NCBI GenBank assembly: GCA_965651935.1
Contig: CBFGTC010000010.1
Location: forward strand, 1-64,000
Origin: JAFEDN01 sp965651935
GTDB lineage: Bacteria; Pseudomonadota; Gammaproteobacteria; Coxiellales; Coxiellaceae
Direction: 5' to 3'
DNA length: 64,000 nucleotides
In this document: in pieces, positions 51,778 to 61,209 of the stretch
Layout: every line of letters starts with the position of its first letter
How positions within the stretch are numbered: position 1 is the stretch's first letter
The notes under the pieces: generated by a model
Databases searched by the model: none
What the model saw: the letters and a program-made list of their open reading frames with translations, nothing else
What the model was told of the DNA's origin: nothing
Position numbers and translations under genes: made by a program

Positions 51778-53145
51778 ATGACTATACAAAGCATCAATCC
51801 TGCCACAGGTCAGGTGATTAATACCTATGAAGAGATGAGTGTAACTCAAGCTGATTCCATCATCGAAGCAACTCATCGCGCTTTCAATTTATGGAAAGAG
51901 ACTTCATTCAGCGACCGAGCTAAAAAATTATTACAATTAGCGGTGCTTTTGGAAAAAAATAAAACCGAATATGCCAATCTCATTACAAGTGAAATGGGAA
52001 AGCCCCTGAGCTCCAGTGTTGCTGAAATTGAAAAATGTCAAAAAGCTTGCCGTTATTTTGCTGAAAATGCAGAAAAATTTTTAAGTCCGCAACCGGTGGC
52101 GACTGAAAAAAGCAAAAGCTATATTGTTTATAAGCCTTTAGGAACTATTTTTGCTATAATGCCCTGGAATTTTCCATTTTGGCAAATTTTTCGTTTTATC
52201 ACGCCTAATTTTATGGCAGGTAATGCGGTTTTACTCCGTCATGCGCCAATTTGCACCGGCACCGGAATCGCCATCGAAAAATTAATTCAGGACGCGGGTT
52301 TCCCGACGGATTTATTGCGCACTTTGGTGATTGATAACCGGACCGCGGCCCATGTCATCCATCATCCGTTGGTAAAAGGAGTCACTCTCACTGGCAGCCC
52401 ACGCGCCGGCAGCATAGTGGGCAGCGCGGCAGCCGCTTCACTAAAAAAAGTCGTTTTAGAATTAGGCGGCAACGACCCGTACATCGTACTGGAAGATGCG
52501 GATTTGAAAAAAGCCGCTGCAATATGCGTGGCTTCTCGCTTGAATAATTCGGGTCAAGTTTGTATTGCTGCTAAACGCATTATTGTGGTTGACTCTGTGC
52601 GTGAAGCATTTGAACAATTCGTTTTAGACGAATTAAAAAAATATCGCATGGGTGATCCCACCAGTCCTGAAACCAATTTAGGGCCTTTGGCGCGAGCAGA
52701 CTTGCGTGAAAATGTTCATCGCCAGGTGCAGGAATGCATTCAACAAGGCGCAACACTGATTACCGGCGGAAAAATTCCGGATCGGCCCGGTTTTTATTAT
52801 CCGCCCACGGTTTTAAAAAACATTAAAATCGACATGCCGGTCATGCGCGAAGAGATTTTCGGACCGGTTATTGCATTAATTTCCGCAAAAGACGAACAGG
52901 ATGCTATTCGCATTGCCAATGATAGTGAGTATGGATTATCCGCCGCGATTTTTACCCAAAACATTGAACGAGGCGAAGCCATTGCCGCAAATCATATCCA
53001 TGCCGGATCATGCTTTGTGAATGATCTAGTTTCATCTGATCCGCGCCTACCGTTTGGTGGAATCAATCATTCGGGCTTTGGCCGAGAATTAGGAGAAGCT
53101 GGAATACGCGAATTTGTCAACATCAAAACGGTTTGTGTCAAATAA
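51778..53145 (+). CDS. Succinate-semialdehyde dehydrogenase-like aldehyde dehydrogenase
   Basis: Oxidises an aldehyde, probably succinate semialdehyde, with NAD(P). It is 455 aa from the ATG at 51778 (MTIQSINPATGQ). The catalytic Cys is in NNSGQVCIAAKR, the Glu in VVLELGGNDPYIV, and the cofactor loop in TLTGSPRAG. The length and MPWNFPFWQIFRF resemble the short Sad/YneI subgroup rather than GabD. A GTG 27 bases upstream is less likely. No GABA genes are nearby, so the substrate is inferred from similarity alone. Confidence 0.88.
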   Translation: MTIQSINPATGQVINTYEEMSVTQADSIIEATHRAFNLWKETSFSDRAKKLLQLAVLLEKNKTEYANLITSEMGKPLSSSVAEIEKCQKACRYFAENAEKFLSPQPVATEKSKSYIVYKPLGTIFAIMPWNFPFWQIFRFITPNFMAGNAVLLRHAPICTGTGIAIEKLIQDAGFPTDLLRTLVIDNRTAAHVIHHPLVKGVTLTGSPRAGSIVGSAAAASLKKVVLELGGNDPYIVLEDADLKKAAAICVASRLNNSGQVCIAAKRIIVVDSVREAFEQFVLDELKKYRMGDPTSPETNLGPLARADLRENVHRQVQECIQQGATLITGGKIPDRPGFYYPPTVLKNIKIDMPVMREEIFGPVIALISAKDEQDAIRIANDSEYGLSAAIFTQNIERGEAIAANHIHAGSCFVNDLVSSDPRLPFGGINHSGFGRELGEAGIREFVNIKTVCVK

Positions 53146-53172
53146 TCGATTTGCAGTCAATTTTTCAAATGT

Positions 53173-53967
53173 TTAAATCGACACTGGAGCTTTAATTGTA
53201 GGTTGAGGATGATAATTTAAAAACTCAAAGTCATTAAATTCATATTCAAACAGTGAAGCGGGTTTACGCTTAATCGCTAATTCTGGCAAATTACCTGGGC
53301 TACGTCGCAATTGTTCGTGGACTTGTTCTAAATGATTCAAATAAATATGGCAGTCCCCCCCTGACCAGATAAATTCTCCCGGCAATAAATCACACTGCTG
53401 AGCAATCATGTGCGTTAAAAGTGAATAAGAAGCAATATTAAATGGCACACCTAAAAATGCATCCGCCGAACGCTGGGTCAATTTACAAGATAATTTGTTT
53501 TCCGCTACATAAAACTGAAATAATAAATGACAAGGGGGTAACGCCATTTTCGATAATTCTGCCACATTCCACGCGCTCACAATTAATCGGCGGGAATTAG
53601 GGTTCACCCGTATCTGTTCTATTAGTTCACGCATTTGATCAATCGGTTGAGCATCTGTACCCACCCAATTGCGCCATTGTTTACCGTACACCGGCCCTAA
53701 ATTGCCTTGAGGGTCTGCCCATTCATCCCAAATGCTGACACCATGATCATTTAAAAATTGAATATTTGTTTCACCCTTTAAAAACCAAAGTAATTCATAA
53801 ATCCAGCTTTTAATATGAATTTTCTTTGTCGTTAGTAAGGGAAATCCAAGGCTTAAATCAAAACGCATATCATAACCAAAGATACTGAGAGTCCCGGTCC
53901 CAGTCCGGTCTAGTTTACGCACCCCATGAACTAAAATATGATTTAAAAATTGTAAATACTGCTGCAC
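53173..53967 (-). CDS. thyA: Thymidylate synthase
   Basis: Makes dTMP from dUMP using methylene-tetrahydrofolate. It is 264 aa, starting with GTG at 53967 one base after the lgt stop. The nucleophile Cys is in LPPCHLLFQFYV. RTGTGTLSIFG near the start and QRSADAFLGVPFNIASYS hold the dUMP-binding residues. IKAPVSI is the conserved end. Confidence 0.97.
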   Translation of the reverse strand: MQQYLQFLNHILVHGVRKLDRTGTGTLSIFGYDMRFDLSLGFPLLTTKKIHIKSWIYELLWFLKGETNIQFLNDHGVSIWDEWADPQGNLGPVYGKQWRNWVGTDAQPIDQMRELIEQIRVNPNSRRLIVSAWNVAELSKMALPPCHLLFQFYVAENKLSCKLTQRSADAFLGVPFNIASYSLLTHMIAQQCDLLPGEFIWSGGDCHIYLNHLEQVHEQLRRSPGNLPELAIKRKPASLFEYEFNDFEFLNYHPQPTIKAPVSI

Positions 53968-53968
53968 T

Positions 53969-54754
53969 TTAATTTGCTCTTTTAGAATAAATAATGATTA
54001 AAGAAATTAAACCGGCAATTATCATCGGCACGGATAAAATCTGCCCCATTGTCAACCAGCCAAACGCCAAGTATCCGTATTGAGGATCGGGCTGACGGAA
54101 AAATTCAGCGATGGACCTTGCCAACCCATATCCTAAAAGGAATAGGGCAGACACCGCAAATCGGGGCCTAGGCTTAGAAGAAAACCACCATAAAATAATA
54201 AATAATAATACTCCTTCTAAAAAAAATTCATACAACTGTGAAGGATGACGCGGTTCTGGCCCCGCCGCAGGGAAAACCATTCCCCAAGAAACATTCGTGA
54301 CTCGGCCCCATAATTCTTGATTGATAAAATTTCCCATACGTCCCGCCGCCAGGCCCACGGGAGTCAATGGCGCCACAAAATCGGTTAAATCCCAAAAAGA
54401 CCGCTGAAACTTGCGGCTGCAAAAAAACAACGCCACAATCACACCTATTAAACCGCCATGAAATGACATGCCGCCATGCCAAACGGCGACAATTTGTGAA
54501 GGATTTTTTAAAAAAAAGGGTAAGTCATAAAACAACACATAACCTAAACGCCCCCCGATCACTACGCCGAGAGCACAGTAAAAAATAAGGTCCCCCACTT
54601 GATTTTGAGTTAATATCGCACCAGGCCGCCGCACTCGTAGAGAGGCCAAAGCCCAAGCCACGATAAAACTCAACAAGTACATGATTCCATACCAATATAT
54701 TTTAATAGGGCCTAAGCTTAGCGCGACAGGGTCAAATTGAGGATATTGCATCAT
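53969..54754 (-). CDS. lgt: Prolipoprotein diacylglyceryl transferase
   Basis: First enzyme of lipoprotein maturation, inner membrane, 261 aa with about seven membrane segments. The signature GLAAGRMGNFINQELWGR holds the essential Arg and Asn; the His is in MSFHGGLIG. Two adjacent ATGs (54754, 54751) are possible. The first overlaps the stop of the TSUP gene, so translation is likely coupled. It serves the lipoprotein at 55628 among others. Confidence 0.96.
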   Translation of the reverse strand: MMQYPQFDPVALSLGPIKIYWYGIMYLLSFIVAWALASLRVRRPGAILTQNQVGDLIFYCALGVVIGGRLGYVLFYDLPFFLKNPSQIVAVWHGGMSFHGGLIGVIVALFFCSRKFQRSFWDLTDFVAPLTPVGLAAGRMGNFINQELWGRVTNVSWGMVFPAAGPEPRHPSQLYEFFLEGVLLFIILWWFSSKPRPRFAVSALFLLGYGLARSIAEFFRQPDPQYGYLAFGWLTMGQILSVPMIIAGLISLIIIYSKRAN

Positions 54755-55557
54755 ATCAGTATCTTCAACATTTGAGAGGCTACCACCAATAAAAATAAAG
54801 AAAAAATTCTCTTGAGAATTTTGGGAGATAAATAATGCGCGAGTTTCACTCCCCATGGCGCCACCAACATACTCACCAATGCGACAGGTAACCAAGCCGG
54901 CCAATAGACATATCCGGTTGACCAGTTCGGCATTTGTGACGAATGAAACATTCCACTGACGATGTAACTGATAGTACCGATAATGGCAACTGTAAAGCTT
55001 ACCGCGTTAGAAATAGCGATGGAATCGCGAATCGGCACACTCCAACGGGTCAAAAACGGGATGGTTAAAACCCCACCACCAATTCCCAGCAAACCCGATT
55101 TCACCCCCACTATGGCGCCGAACACATTAACCCCCACTATCCCAGGCATATTGCCAGCCGCTTCCACTTTACTATCAGACCATAAGCGCCACGCCATATA
55201 TAAAACGAAAAAGCCGAATAGGATTTGCAATAAACGAGTATCAAACACGTGAGCTAAAAATGCGCCAACAATCGCACCAAATATCACCGATGGGAGTAAG
55301 CGTGAAAAAACTGGCCAAACCTGAGCTTGATGTTTTAAGTGGGCAATGAGAGAGCGAATGGTCGTGGGTATCATAATGGCCAATGACGTCCCTGCCGCCA
55401 TTTGCATAATATATTCAGGTGGAACGGGGGTAAATTGATAAATATAGGCCAATCCCGGAACTACGACTAAACCGCCTCCAATACCCAAGAGGCCAGCCAT
55501 TAGCCCTGCAAAAGCTCCCAGGACCACAAACCCTATAATAAAAATAATGTATTCCAA
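54751..55557 (-). CDS. TSUP (TauE/SafE) family permease
   Basis: 268 aa with eight predicted membrane segments in two similar halves. Each half carries the family glycine motif, LMAGLLGIGGGLVVVPGL and VGVKSGLLGIGGGVLTIPFL (shortest part: LLGIGGG). TSUP proteins export or import sulfur compounds or organic anions; the substrate is unknown. The TSUP-lgt-thyA order is widespread in gammaproteobacteria. Confidence 0.92.
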   Translation of the reverse strand: MEYIIFIIGFVVLGAFAGLMAGLLGIGGGLVVVPGLAYIYQFTPVPPEYIMQMAAGTSLAIMIPTTIRSLIAHLKHQAQVWPVFSRLLPSVIFGAIVGAFLAHVFDTRLLQILFGFFVLYMAWRLWSDSKVEAAGNMPGIVGVNVFGAIVGVKSGLLGIGGGVLTIPFLTRWSVPIRDSIAISNAVSFTVAIIGTISYIVSGMFHSSQMPNWSTGYVYWPAWLPVALVSMLVAPWGVKLAHYLSPKILKRIFSLFLLVVASQMLKILI

Positions 55558-55627
55558 GCGCTGGCCCTCCGATGAATTGAATACCAGCTCAATCTAATGC
55601 TTGCATTCGCTTTCGTCAAGCCTGGCT

Positions 55628-56221
55628 TTAGCTCGCTAATTTCTCAACCACAAAATCGGCAATTTCATCACTGATTTGCAAAGCAGCCCGATTTGCAGCA
55701 GCCGCTCCGCTTTGCGGGTTATTCCCCGGTGCAGCAACGACGACTTGAAAACGGCGGGCTGCCACCACCTGTCCTGCCGTTCCACCAAGCAACACCGCCT
55801 CCACGACACACCGCACTTGGCTTGTTTTTTCGTAAAACTCCTGCTGCAAGCTCACCAAACGGGTATCTAAACGGTAATCATTGCGGCCCATAAATGGCGC
55901 TGCCACCACCGCACGAAAATAATTTTTTGTCTCCAAACGTTCCAGTATCAATGGCACAAACATTTGCGCGGGCGGAGCAACCCAGGCATTCAAGGAATAA
56001 TTGCGCAAATCCCCTGGAGTTTTGACATAAATCATACTACTGGTTTTATAAGCCGGGTCTGCCGCCATCGCGCTTACTAGCAAAACTGCATGAGTCCGTG
56101 GCGCTTGCGCCATCACCGGGAGAACCGGAACCACAAAAGAATAGGTAATAATTTGCGGCGTTTTTACTGCGCACGCCGCCAGGAATAAGACGGCAATGAA
56201 AAACCAATGCTTCATTTTCAT
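55628..56221 (-). CDS. ABC-type transport auxiliary lipoprotein (PqiC/DUF330-like)
   Basis: 197 aa with a lipoprotein signal peptide and lipobox LAAC (Cys17). The rest fits the ABC_trans_aux fold: a conserved NAWVAPPAQMFVPLILERL and the C-terminal ALQISDEIADFVVEKL. It probably lies in the outer membrane and receives lipids from the MlaD-like ring. It overlaps the mlaD-like gene by 4 bp. Confidence 0.85.
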   Translation of the reverse strand: MKMKHWFFIAVLFLAACAVKTPQIITYSFVVPVLPVMAQAPRTHAVLLVSAMAADPAYKTSSMIYVKTPGDLRNYSLNAWVAPPAQMFVPLILERLETKNYFRAVVAAPFMGRNDYRLDTRLVSLQQEFYEKTSQVRCVVEAVLLGGTAGQVVAARRFQVVVAAPGNNPQSGAAAANRAALQISDEIADFVVEKLAS

Positions 56222-57105
56222 GACTTCTCCCCCGGACCTAGGGCTGCCGGTTGTTTCCCAAATAAAAGCATAGATGGATTTTTCTTTAAATCTTGACTGA
56301 ATTGCTGCAAATTGGCTGCGGTATCATTCAAGCTCGATACCAATTCATTGATACTCGGCATTAATTGCTGATTGACACTGCTGAATTGCAAACCAATTTG
56401 TTGCGTCGTCTCGCGCATCTGCGCGGCGGCTCGACGCGCTTCCGCCAAAGTCGTGCTAAATTGTTGGCTGGCCTTCGCGCTATTTTTCATAAAAATTTTC
56501 ATGGATTTCAAACTATCGCTCACATTATTGGAATTTTTGTCCAGCATATCCATCACATTATTCAAGTGACTAAGCGTTTGGCTTAAATTTTCCACATTTT
56601 GTTCATTCACGATTTTATTGAGTTTATTGGAAATTTCACTCATGTTTTTGGTCATTTCCGGCAAAGCTTCACTGAGCTGCGTTAATAGCGGTTTTTGATA
56701 TGGAATCACCGGATAGAGTATCCCCGGCTCGGCTTTTAACCGTGGCGCAGCAGCACTTTGGGCTTTTAAACCCACATACATTAATCCGGTGATCCCTTGA
56801 GGAACTAAAGTGGCTATCGTACTTTGCGTGATTGGCGTTGTCGATTCTAATTTCAAATAAAGTTTTACAAACTGAGGATTGGTGGTGTCCAATTGGATTT
56901 TATCTACGGTTCCCACGCGCACCCCATTGAATAATACTGGACTGTCTACGCTGAGGCCACCGACCCCGCCTGAAGCGTAAACTAAATAAGTTTGATAAGT
57001 TTTATGTTGAGTATAACCGGACAGCCACACGAATAAAAAAATCATGAGTGCAAACAGTATCAGCACTGAGAGGCCGACCAAAGCATAATTGGCTTTAGAA
57101 TCCAT
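56218..57105 (-). CDS. MCE/MlaD-type lipid transport protein
   Basis: 295 aa from the ATG at 57105. One N-terminal membrane segment (about residues 8-28) is followed by a single MCE domain (about 40-118, with VYASGGVGGLSVDSPVLFNGVRVG, shortest part GLSVDSPVLFNGVRVG) and a long helical C-terminal part. The helical part (about 165-280) could form a needle-like tube through the periplasm, as in PqiB/YebT-type or long MlaD proteins. It works with the ATPase and permease upstream in the same operon. Confidence 0.88.
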   Translation of the reverse strand: MDSKANYALVGLSVLILFALMIFLFVWLSGYTQHKTYQTYLVYASGGVGGLSVDSPVLFNGVRVGTVDKIQLDTTNPQFVKLYLKLESTTPITQSTIATLVPQGITGLMYVGLKAQSAAAPRLKAEPGILYPVIPYQKPLLTQLSEALPEMTKNMSEISNKLNKIVNEQNVENLSQTLSHLNNVMDMLDKNSNNVSDSLKSMKIFMKNSAKASQQFSTTLAEARRAAAQMRETTQQIGLQFSSVNQQLMPSINELVSSLNDTAANLQQFSQDLKKNPSMLLFGKQPAALGPGEKS

Positions 57106-57871
57106 GATCACTGGCCCCCTTTGAACTGCGTTGGGCCCATTGCGCACGTTCTCCGCTAAAATAAGAGGCGATCAGAGGATGTGTTTGCTTTACTAATTCT
57201 GTCATACTCATGGCAGCTAACACTCTACCATCACCTAAAAACATCACTCGATCAGGGACTGTCCATAAAGTATTTAAATCATGCGTGACTATCACAATGG
57301 TAAATCCAAAATAATTGCGTAGTTTTAATACCAATTGATCCAAATCATTGGCGCTATTGGGATCCAAACCCGCAGTGGGTTCATCTAAAAACAACAACTC
57401 GGGATCTAAAACAATGGCTCGTGCTAAAGCCCCCCGTTTTTGCATACCTCCGCTTAACTCAGCGGGATATTTATAGGCCGCTTCAGGCTCTAACCCAGTT
57501 TGAGTAATTTTAATCATGGCAAGGTCCTTTTGCAGATCTGGCGGGAAAGGGGTGTATTCTTGTAATGGGAACAAAACATTTTCCAGTAGAGTGAGCGAAC
57601 TGAATAAAGCATTATTTTGAAATAATACCCCCCAGCGCTTACGAACTTGTAAAGCTTCTGCATCCGTGCAATTTAGGATGTCCGTACCAAAAATCCGTAT
57701 TCTGCCAGCCGTTGGTTTGAGCAACATAAGCAGTGAGCGCAGTAGGGTCGTTTTTCCACAGCCACTGTCGCCAATTATAGCGATAATTTCTCCTTTTTGA
57801 ATATTGAAATTAATATCCCGGTGCACCCAATGACCACCAATCCAATTTTTTAATCCCCTTACCTCTATCAT
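57095..57871 (-). CDS. MlaF-type ABC ATPase
   Basis: 258 aa, start at 57871 overlapping the permease stop (ATGA). Walker A is IIGDSGCGKTTLLR, the signature is ELSGGMQKRGALARAI, Walker B is ELLFLDEPTAGLDP, and the H-loop is IVIVTHDLNTL. The GMQKR signature variant is characteristic of MCE-system ATPases. It powers lipid movement by the MlaE-like permease. Confidence 0.93.
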   Translation of the reverse strand: MIEVRGLKNWIGGHWVHRDINFNIQKGEIIAIIGDSGCGKTTLLRSLLMLLKPTAGRIRIFGTDILNCTDAEALQVRKRWGVLFQNNALFSSLTLLENVLFPLQEYTPFPPDLQKDLAMIKITQTGLEPEAAYKYPAELSGGMQKRGALARAIVLDPELLFLDEPTAGLDPNSANDLDQLVLKLRNYFGFTIVIVTHDLNTLWTVPDRVMFLGDGRVLAAMSMTELVKQTHPLIASYFSGERAQWAQRSSKGASDHGF

Positions 57872-58989
57872 AAACCTTGCCAACTATATAAGATTGAGAA
57901 GAAGGCATCGGCAACGATAATAAAAAAAATGGCTTGCACTGCTGCAATAGTGGTTTTTACTCCTACACTGTCTGCGCTAATGCCAGTTTGAAATCCTTGA
58001 AAACATCCGACTAGGGAAATAATCAACGCAAAGACCGGCGCTTTGACCATTCCCAAAACATAATGTTTGACCAGAACATTATCAGTGAAACGCTGTATAA
58101 ATGTGGCAAAGGTAACTTCGAATTGACTGGAAGCCATCATCATACTGCCTAAAATGCTAAACAAGATTGACCAAATAACTAACATGGGTAGAGCGATGAC
58201 TAACCCGGTCACACGAGGCAGTACGAGCCGTTCTATGGCTGATATTCCCATGGTAGACAGTGCGTCAAGCTCATCATTGACTTTCATTGTCCCTATTAAA
58301 GCCGCGAAAGAAGTACTGGTCCTTCCAGCTACGATGATGGCGGTCATTAATGGAGCAAATTCCCGCAAAATGGCAATACCGGCAGAATCGACCACGTATA
58401 TGCTTGCGCCATACACTTCCAATTGAACTCCCAATTGATAGGTCAACACAATGCCGACTAAGAAACTTAACATGGCCACAATGGGCAGAGCTTGGCAACC
58501 GGCAGTTTGAATTATTCTTAAACTGGTGCGACACAAATGCGATAAACCGTCGCGGCTAATTTGTATGAACTGAATCAGTACTTCACCAATGAAAGCCAAA
58601 AATTGATAGGTATTGTCAATTTTTTGAACACCCCACAATCCCAATAACGATAAGCTGTTGAGAGTCGGTTCACTGGGTGGTTTTTGGATAGCCGCTTGCT
58701 GGTATTGGGATTGCACAAGTTCAAAAATAATACGATGGGTGTCTTTCAAACCGGTAATATTTGTTTTTTTTCCAAACTCTTGCGCTAAAGCGATTAAGCG
58801 GCATAAACTCACCGCGCCCAAGCTGTCTAAATTTTGAATATTTTTGGCGTCAATTTGTACGCTAGCGCCGGTCCTTTTTAACACCCCTGGAAATTTTGCA
58901 GGAATGTTTTGCATTCCCATTATGGTCCATTCGCCGATGCAATACAATTTTGATCCATCTACACTGGCTTCAACCTGAGCTGAACCCAT
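57868..58989 (-). CDS. MlaE-type permease fused to a STAS domain
   Basis: 373 aa. The N-terminal ~100 residues look like a STAS domain (LDSLGAVSLCRLIALAQ), the role played by separate MlaB in E. coli. The MlaE permease follows (about 125-373) with conserved LREFAPLMTAIIVAGRTS and the segment TMKVNDELDALSTMGI. It is first in the operon permease-ATPase-MCE-lipoprotein. It maintains outer-membrane lipid asymmetry or imports lipids; the direction is unknown. Confidence 0.93.
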   Translation of the reverse strand: MGSAQVEASVDGSKLYCIGEWTIMGMQNIPAKFPGVLKRTGASVQIDAKNIQNLDSLGAVSLCRLIALAQEFGKKTNITGLKDTHRIIFELVQSQYQQAAIQKPPSEPTLNSLSLLGLWGVQKIDNTYQFLAFIGEVLIQFIQISRDGLSHLCRTSLRIIQTAGCQALPIVAMLSFLVGIVLTYQLGVQLEVYGASIYVVDSAGIAILREFAPLMTAIIVAGRTSTSFAALIGTMKVNDELDALSTMGISAIERLVLPRVTGLVIALPMLVIWSILFSILGSMMMASSQFEVTFATFIQRFTDNVLVKHYVLGMVKAPVFALIISLVGCFQGFQTGISADSVGVKTTIAAVQAIFFIIVADAFFSILYSWQGL

Positions 58990-59140
58990 TTTTTACTCTC
59001 CAATTAATTACTTTTAGAAAAGGGGGAATCACGATTCTGCCTCTTCCACTCCGAGCAATTGGCTTACCAATGCGCAGGATGTAAACAAAAATAAGCGTAA
59101 AGCAGTTTATTAATCAGTAATTCCAGTATATTATTATAGT

Positions 59141-59629
59141 ATGGATTCTCAACTACCAACTGAAAAAGCCACCTTTGCTGCAGGATGTTTTTGGGGTGTC
59201 GAACAATTATTTCAAAAAACCACTGGCGTAATGAGTACTCGAGTCGGTTACATTGGCGGCCATACTCAAAACCCTTCATATAAAGACGTGTGCACGGATA
59301 AAACTGGTCATGCGGAAGCAGTTGAAATTATATTCGATCCTCAGCAAATTTCTTATGCGCAACTACTCGATATTTTTTGGAATAATCATAATCCCACTAC
59401 TTTAAATCAGCAGGGGCCCGATTTCGGGAGCCAATATCGTTCCGCCGTTTTCTATCACACCCCAGAACAAGCTGAAATCGCTAAAAATAAAAAACAAATG
59501 TTAGAACAGTCCCAACGTTTTAAACAGCCCATCGTGACAGAAATTGTGCCAGCCACCGTTTTCTTTCCGGCTGAAGAATATCACCAAAATTACCTAAATA
59601 AACGCGGTCAATCGGGTTGTCAGCTTTAG
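59141..59629 (+). CDS. msrA: Peptide methionine sulfoxide reductase A
   Basis: Repairs methionine-S-sulfoxide. It is 162 aa with the catalytic Cys in FAAGCFWGVEQLF, substrate residues in DFGSQYRSAVFY and a C-terminal resolving Cys in GQSGCQL. There is no ribosome binding site before the ATG, and a TATTAT lies seven bases upstream, so the mRNA may have a very short leader. Confidence 0.96.
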   Translation: MDSQLPTEKATFAAGCFWGVEQLFQKTTGVMSTRVGYIGGHTQNPSYKDVCTDKTGHAEAVEIIFDPQQISYAQLLDIFWNNHNPTTLNQQGPDFGSQYRSAVFYHTPEQAEIAKNKKQMLEQSQRFKQPIVTEIVPATVFFPAEEYHQNYLNKRGQSGCQL

Positions 59630-59632
59630 AAT

Positions 59633-60334
59633 ATGCTAGATACTTTATTTGCTCTATTAACTCTCATTTTTTTGGAAGCCATTCTCGGTATTGATAATCT
59701 CGTTTTTATCTCCATTGTTAGTAATCGTTTACCTGAAGCGCTGCAAAAACGAGCGCGCCGCACGGGTTTGAGCTTAGCCTGGATCACTCGGCTACTTTCG
59801 TTAGGATTTATTTTTTGGATGATCCATTTGACAAAACCTATTGTTCAAATCCATGAATTTGACTTGTCGTGGCGCGATATTTTTTTAATCGGAGGTGGTA
59901 TTTTTTTATTAACTAAAGCCACTTTTGAAATTCATTACGAAATGGATACCCAGCCTCACTCGCGTAAAATTTATAAAGCCGCTAATTTTTTTCTGGTAAT
60001 CACCCAAATCGCTGTTCTCGATATTGTGTTTTCGTTAGATAGTATTTTTACTGCCGTCGGTTTAACTCAACAATATTGGATCATGGCCACTTCCATTACC
60101 GTTGCGATTATCCTAATGATTTTGGCTAGCGAGCCTTTGACGCGCTTTGTCAATAGGCATCCCACCGTTAAAATGCTGGCTCTCAGTTTTCTATTGTTAA
60201 TTGGCACCGTGCTAATTGCCGATGGTCTGCATTTCCACGTTCCACGAGGTTATATTTATTTTGCGGTATGTTTCTCCTTATTGGTAGAATTTTTTAATTT
60301 AAGATTGAAGGCAAAAAAACAAAAGCAAAAATAA
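59633..60334 (+). CDS. TerC family integral membrane protein
   Basis: 233 aa with about seven membrane segments. The hallmark EAILGIDNLVFISI is at residues 16-29, and the second Asp motif is LDIVFSLDSIFTAVG. TerC proteins are linked to metal (manganese or calcium) export or metalation of exported enzymes; tellurite resistance is only one member's label. It starts 3 bp after the msrA stop, so the two are co-transcribed. Confidence 0.92.
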   Translation: MLDTLFALLTLIFLEAILGIDNLVFISIVSNRLPEALQKRARRTGLSLAWITRLLSLGFIFWMIHLTKPIVQIHEFDLSWRDIFLIGGGIFLLTKATFEIHYEMDTQPHSRKIYKAANFFLVITQIAVLDIVFSLDSIFTAVGLTQQYWIMATSITVAIILMILASEPLTRFVNRHPTVKMLALSFLLLIGTVLIADGLHFHVPRGYIYFAVCFSLLVEFFNLRLKAKKQKQK

Positions 60335-60340
60335 TTTCAC

Positions 60341-60362
60341 CTCTCCCCTTAGCGGGGGAGAT
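60341..60362. repeat. C/G-rich palindrome after the TerC gene
   Basis: TCTCCCC (60342-60348) and GGGGAGA (60355-60361) around a 6-base loop. The flank on the plus strand is TGAAAAAA, so it is not a clear terminator for the TerC gene. Same design as 6748-6774 and 28679-28706. Confidence 0.5.
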
Positions 60363-60479
60363 GAAAAAATGGACAATAGGCGATGTTCATCTATTTATCC
60401 TGTTATCCTGTCAGGTTAGTCTACTTATTGCCGTAAAAATTATTCTCATTTAAAATTGGCGTTTGCTTTAGGAGTAAGA

Positions 60480-61202
60480 ATGATGTTTGATTTAACAGGT
60501 AAAAAAATTGTCATTATTGGCGGCAGCTCAGGGATTGGCTTGGGTATCGCGAAATCCTGCGCAAAATTGGGTGCAAAATTAATCATCGCCAGCCGCAATC
60601 TGGACAAGTTAAATCGGACTCAAACAGAAATTGGCGGAAATGTTGACACTCATCAGCTCGATATTACTAATCTGAATCAAATTAAAAGTTTTATGGAAAA
60701 AATAGGTCAATTTGATCACTTATTAACGCCAGGCGCCCATGTTTCTTGGGGTCTTTTTGGATCTCTCGCTGAAACGGAAGAACAAGCCTCTTTTCAAAGT
60801 AAATTTTGGGGACAATATTACGCGGCTAAATTTGGCTACCGCCATATCAATGCAGGCGGTTCAATCGTGCTGTTTGCCGGGTGCTGGAGCCAACGCCCCA
60901 TGCCCGGAGCAGCCATCCCGGGTTCTATCAATGGCGCGGTAGAATCCCTAGGAAGAGCCTTGGCCGTAGAACTTGCGCCCATTCGCGTTAACGTCATCTC
61001 CCCCGGGATTATTGACACTCCGGTTTTTTCCGGTTTATCACCTCATGATCGCCAAGTTTTTTTTGAAAAAACCGCGAGGACATTACCTGTCAAAAAAATT
61101 GGCGCCCCCGAAGAAATTGCCATGACTGCCATTTATTTAATCTCAAACACCTACTCCACCGGTAATACACTCTATGTTGACGGTGGTGAAAGCCTACGGT
61201 AA
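60480..61202 (+). CDS. Atypical short-chain dehydrogenase/reductase
   Basis: 240 aa, start at 60480 with AGGAG before it; a second ATG follows directly. The dinucleotide motif GGSSGIGLGIA is at residues 14-24, and SPGIIDTPVFSGL and the C-terminal GNTLYVDGG are typical of SDRs. The catalytic Tyr and Lys of YxxxK are replaced: the aligned positions read Pro147 and Asn151 in AIPGSINGAVESLG. NNAG is replaced by TPGA. It therefore probably has no ordinary reductase chemistry, or uses other residues. It lies 7 bp before anmK. Confidence 0.85.
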   Translation: MMFDLTGKKIVIIGGSSGIGLGIAKSCAKLGAKLIIASRNLDKLNRTQTEIGGNVDTHQLDITNLNQIKSFMEKIGQFDHLLTPGAHVSWGLFGSLAETEEQASFQSKFWGQYYAAKFGYRHINAGGSIVLFAGCWSQRPMPGAAIPGSINGAVESLGRALAVELAPIRVNVISPGIIDTPVFSGLSPHDRQVFFEKTARTLPVKKIGAPEEIAMTAIYLISNTYSTGNTLYVDGGESLR

Positions 61203-61209
61203 TTCGATC

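Noticed and set aside
60341..60362. Terminator for msrA-TerC
   Set aside because: The stem is good, but an A-run rather than a T-run follows on the plus strand; kept as a palindromic repeat.
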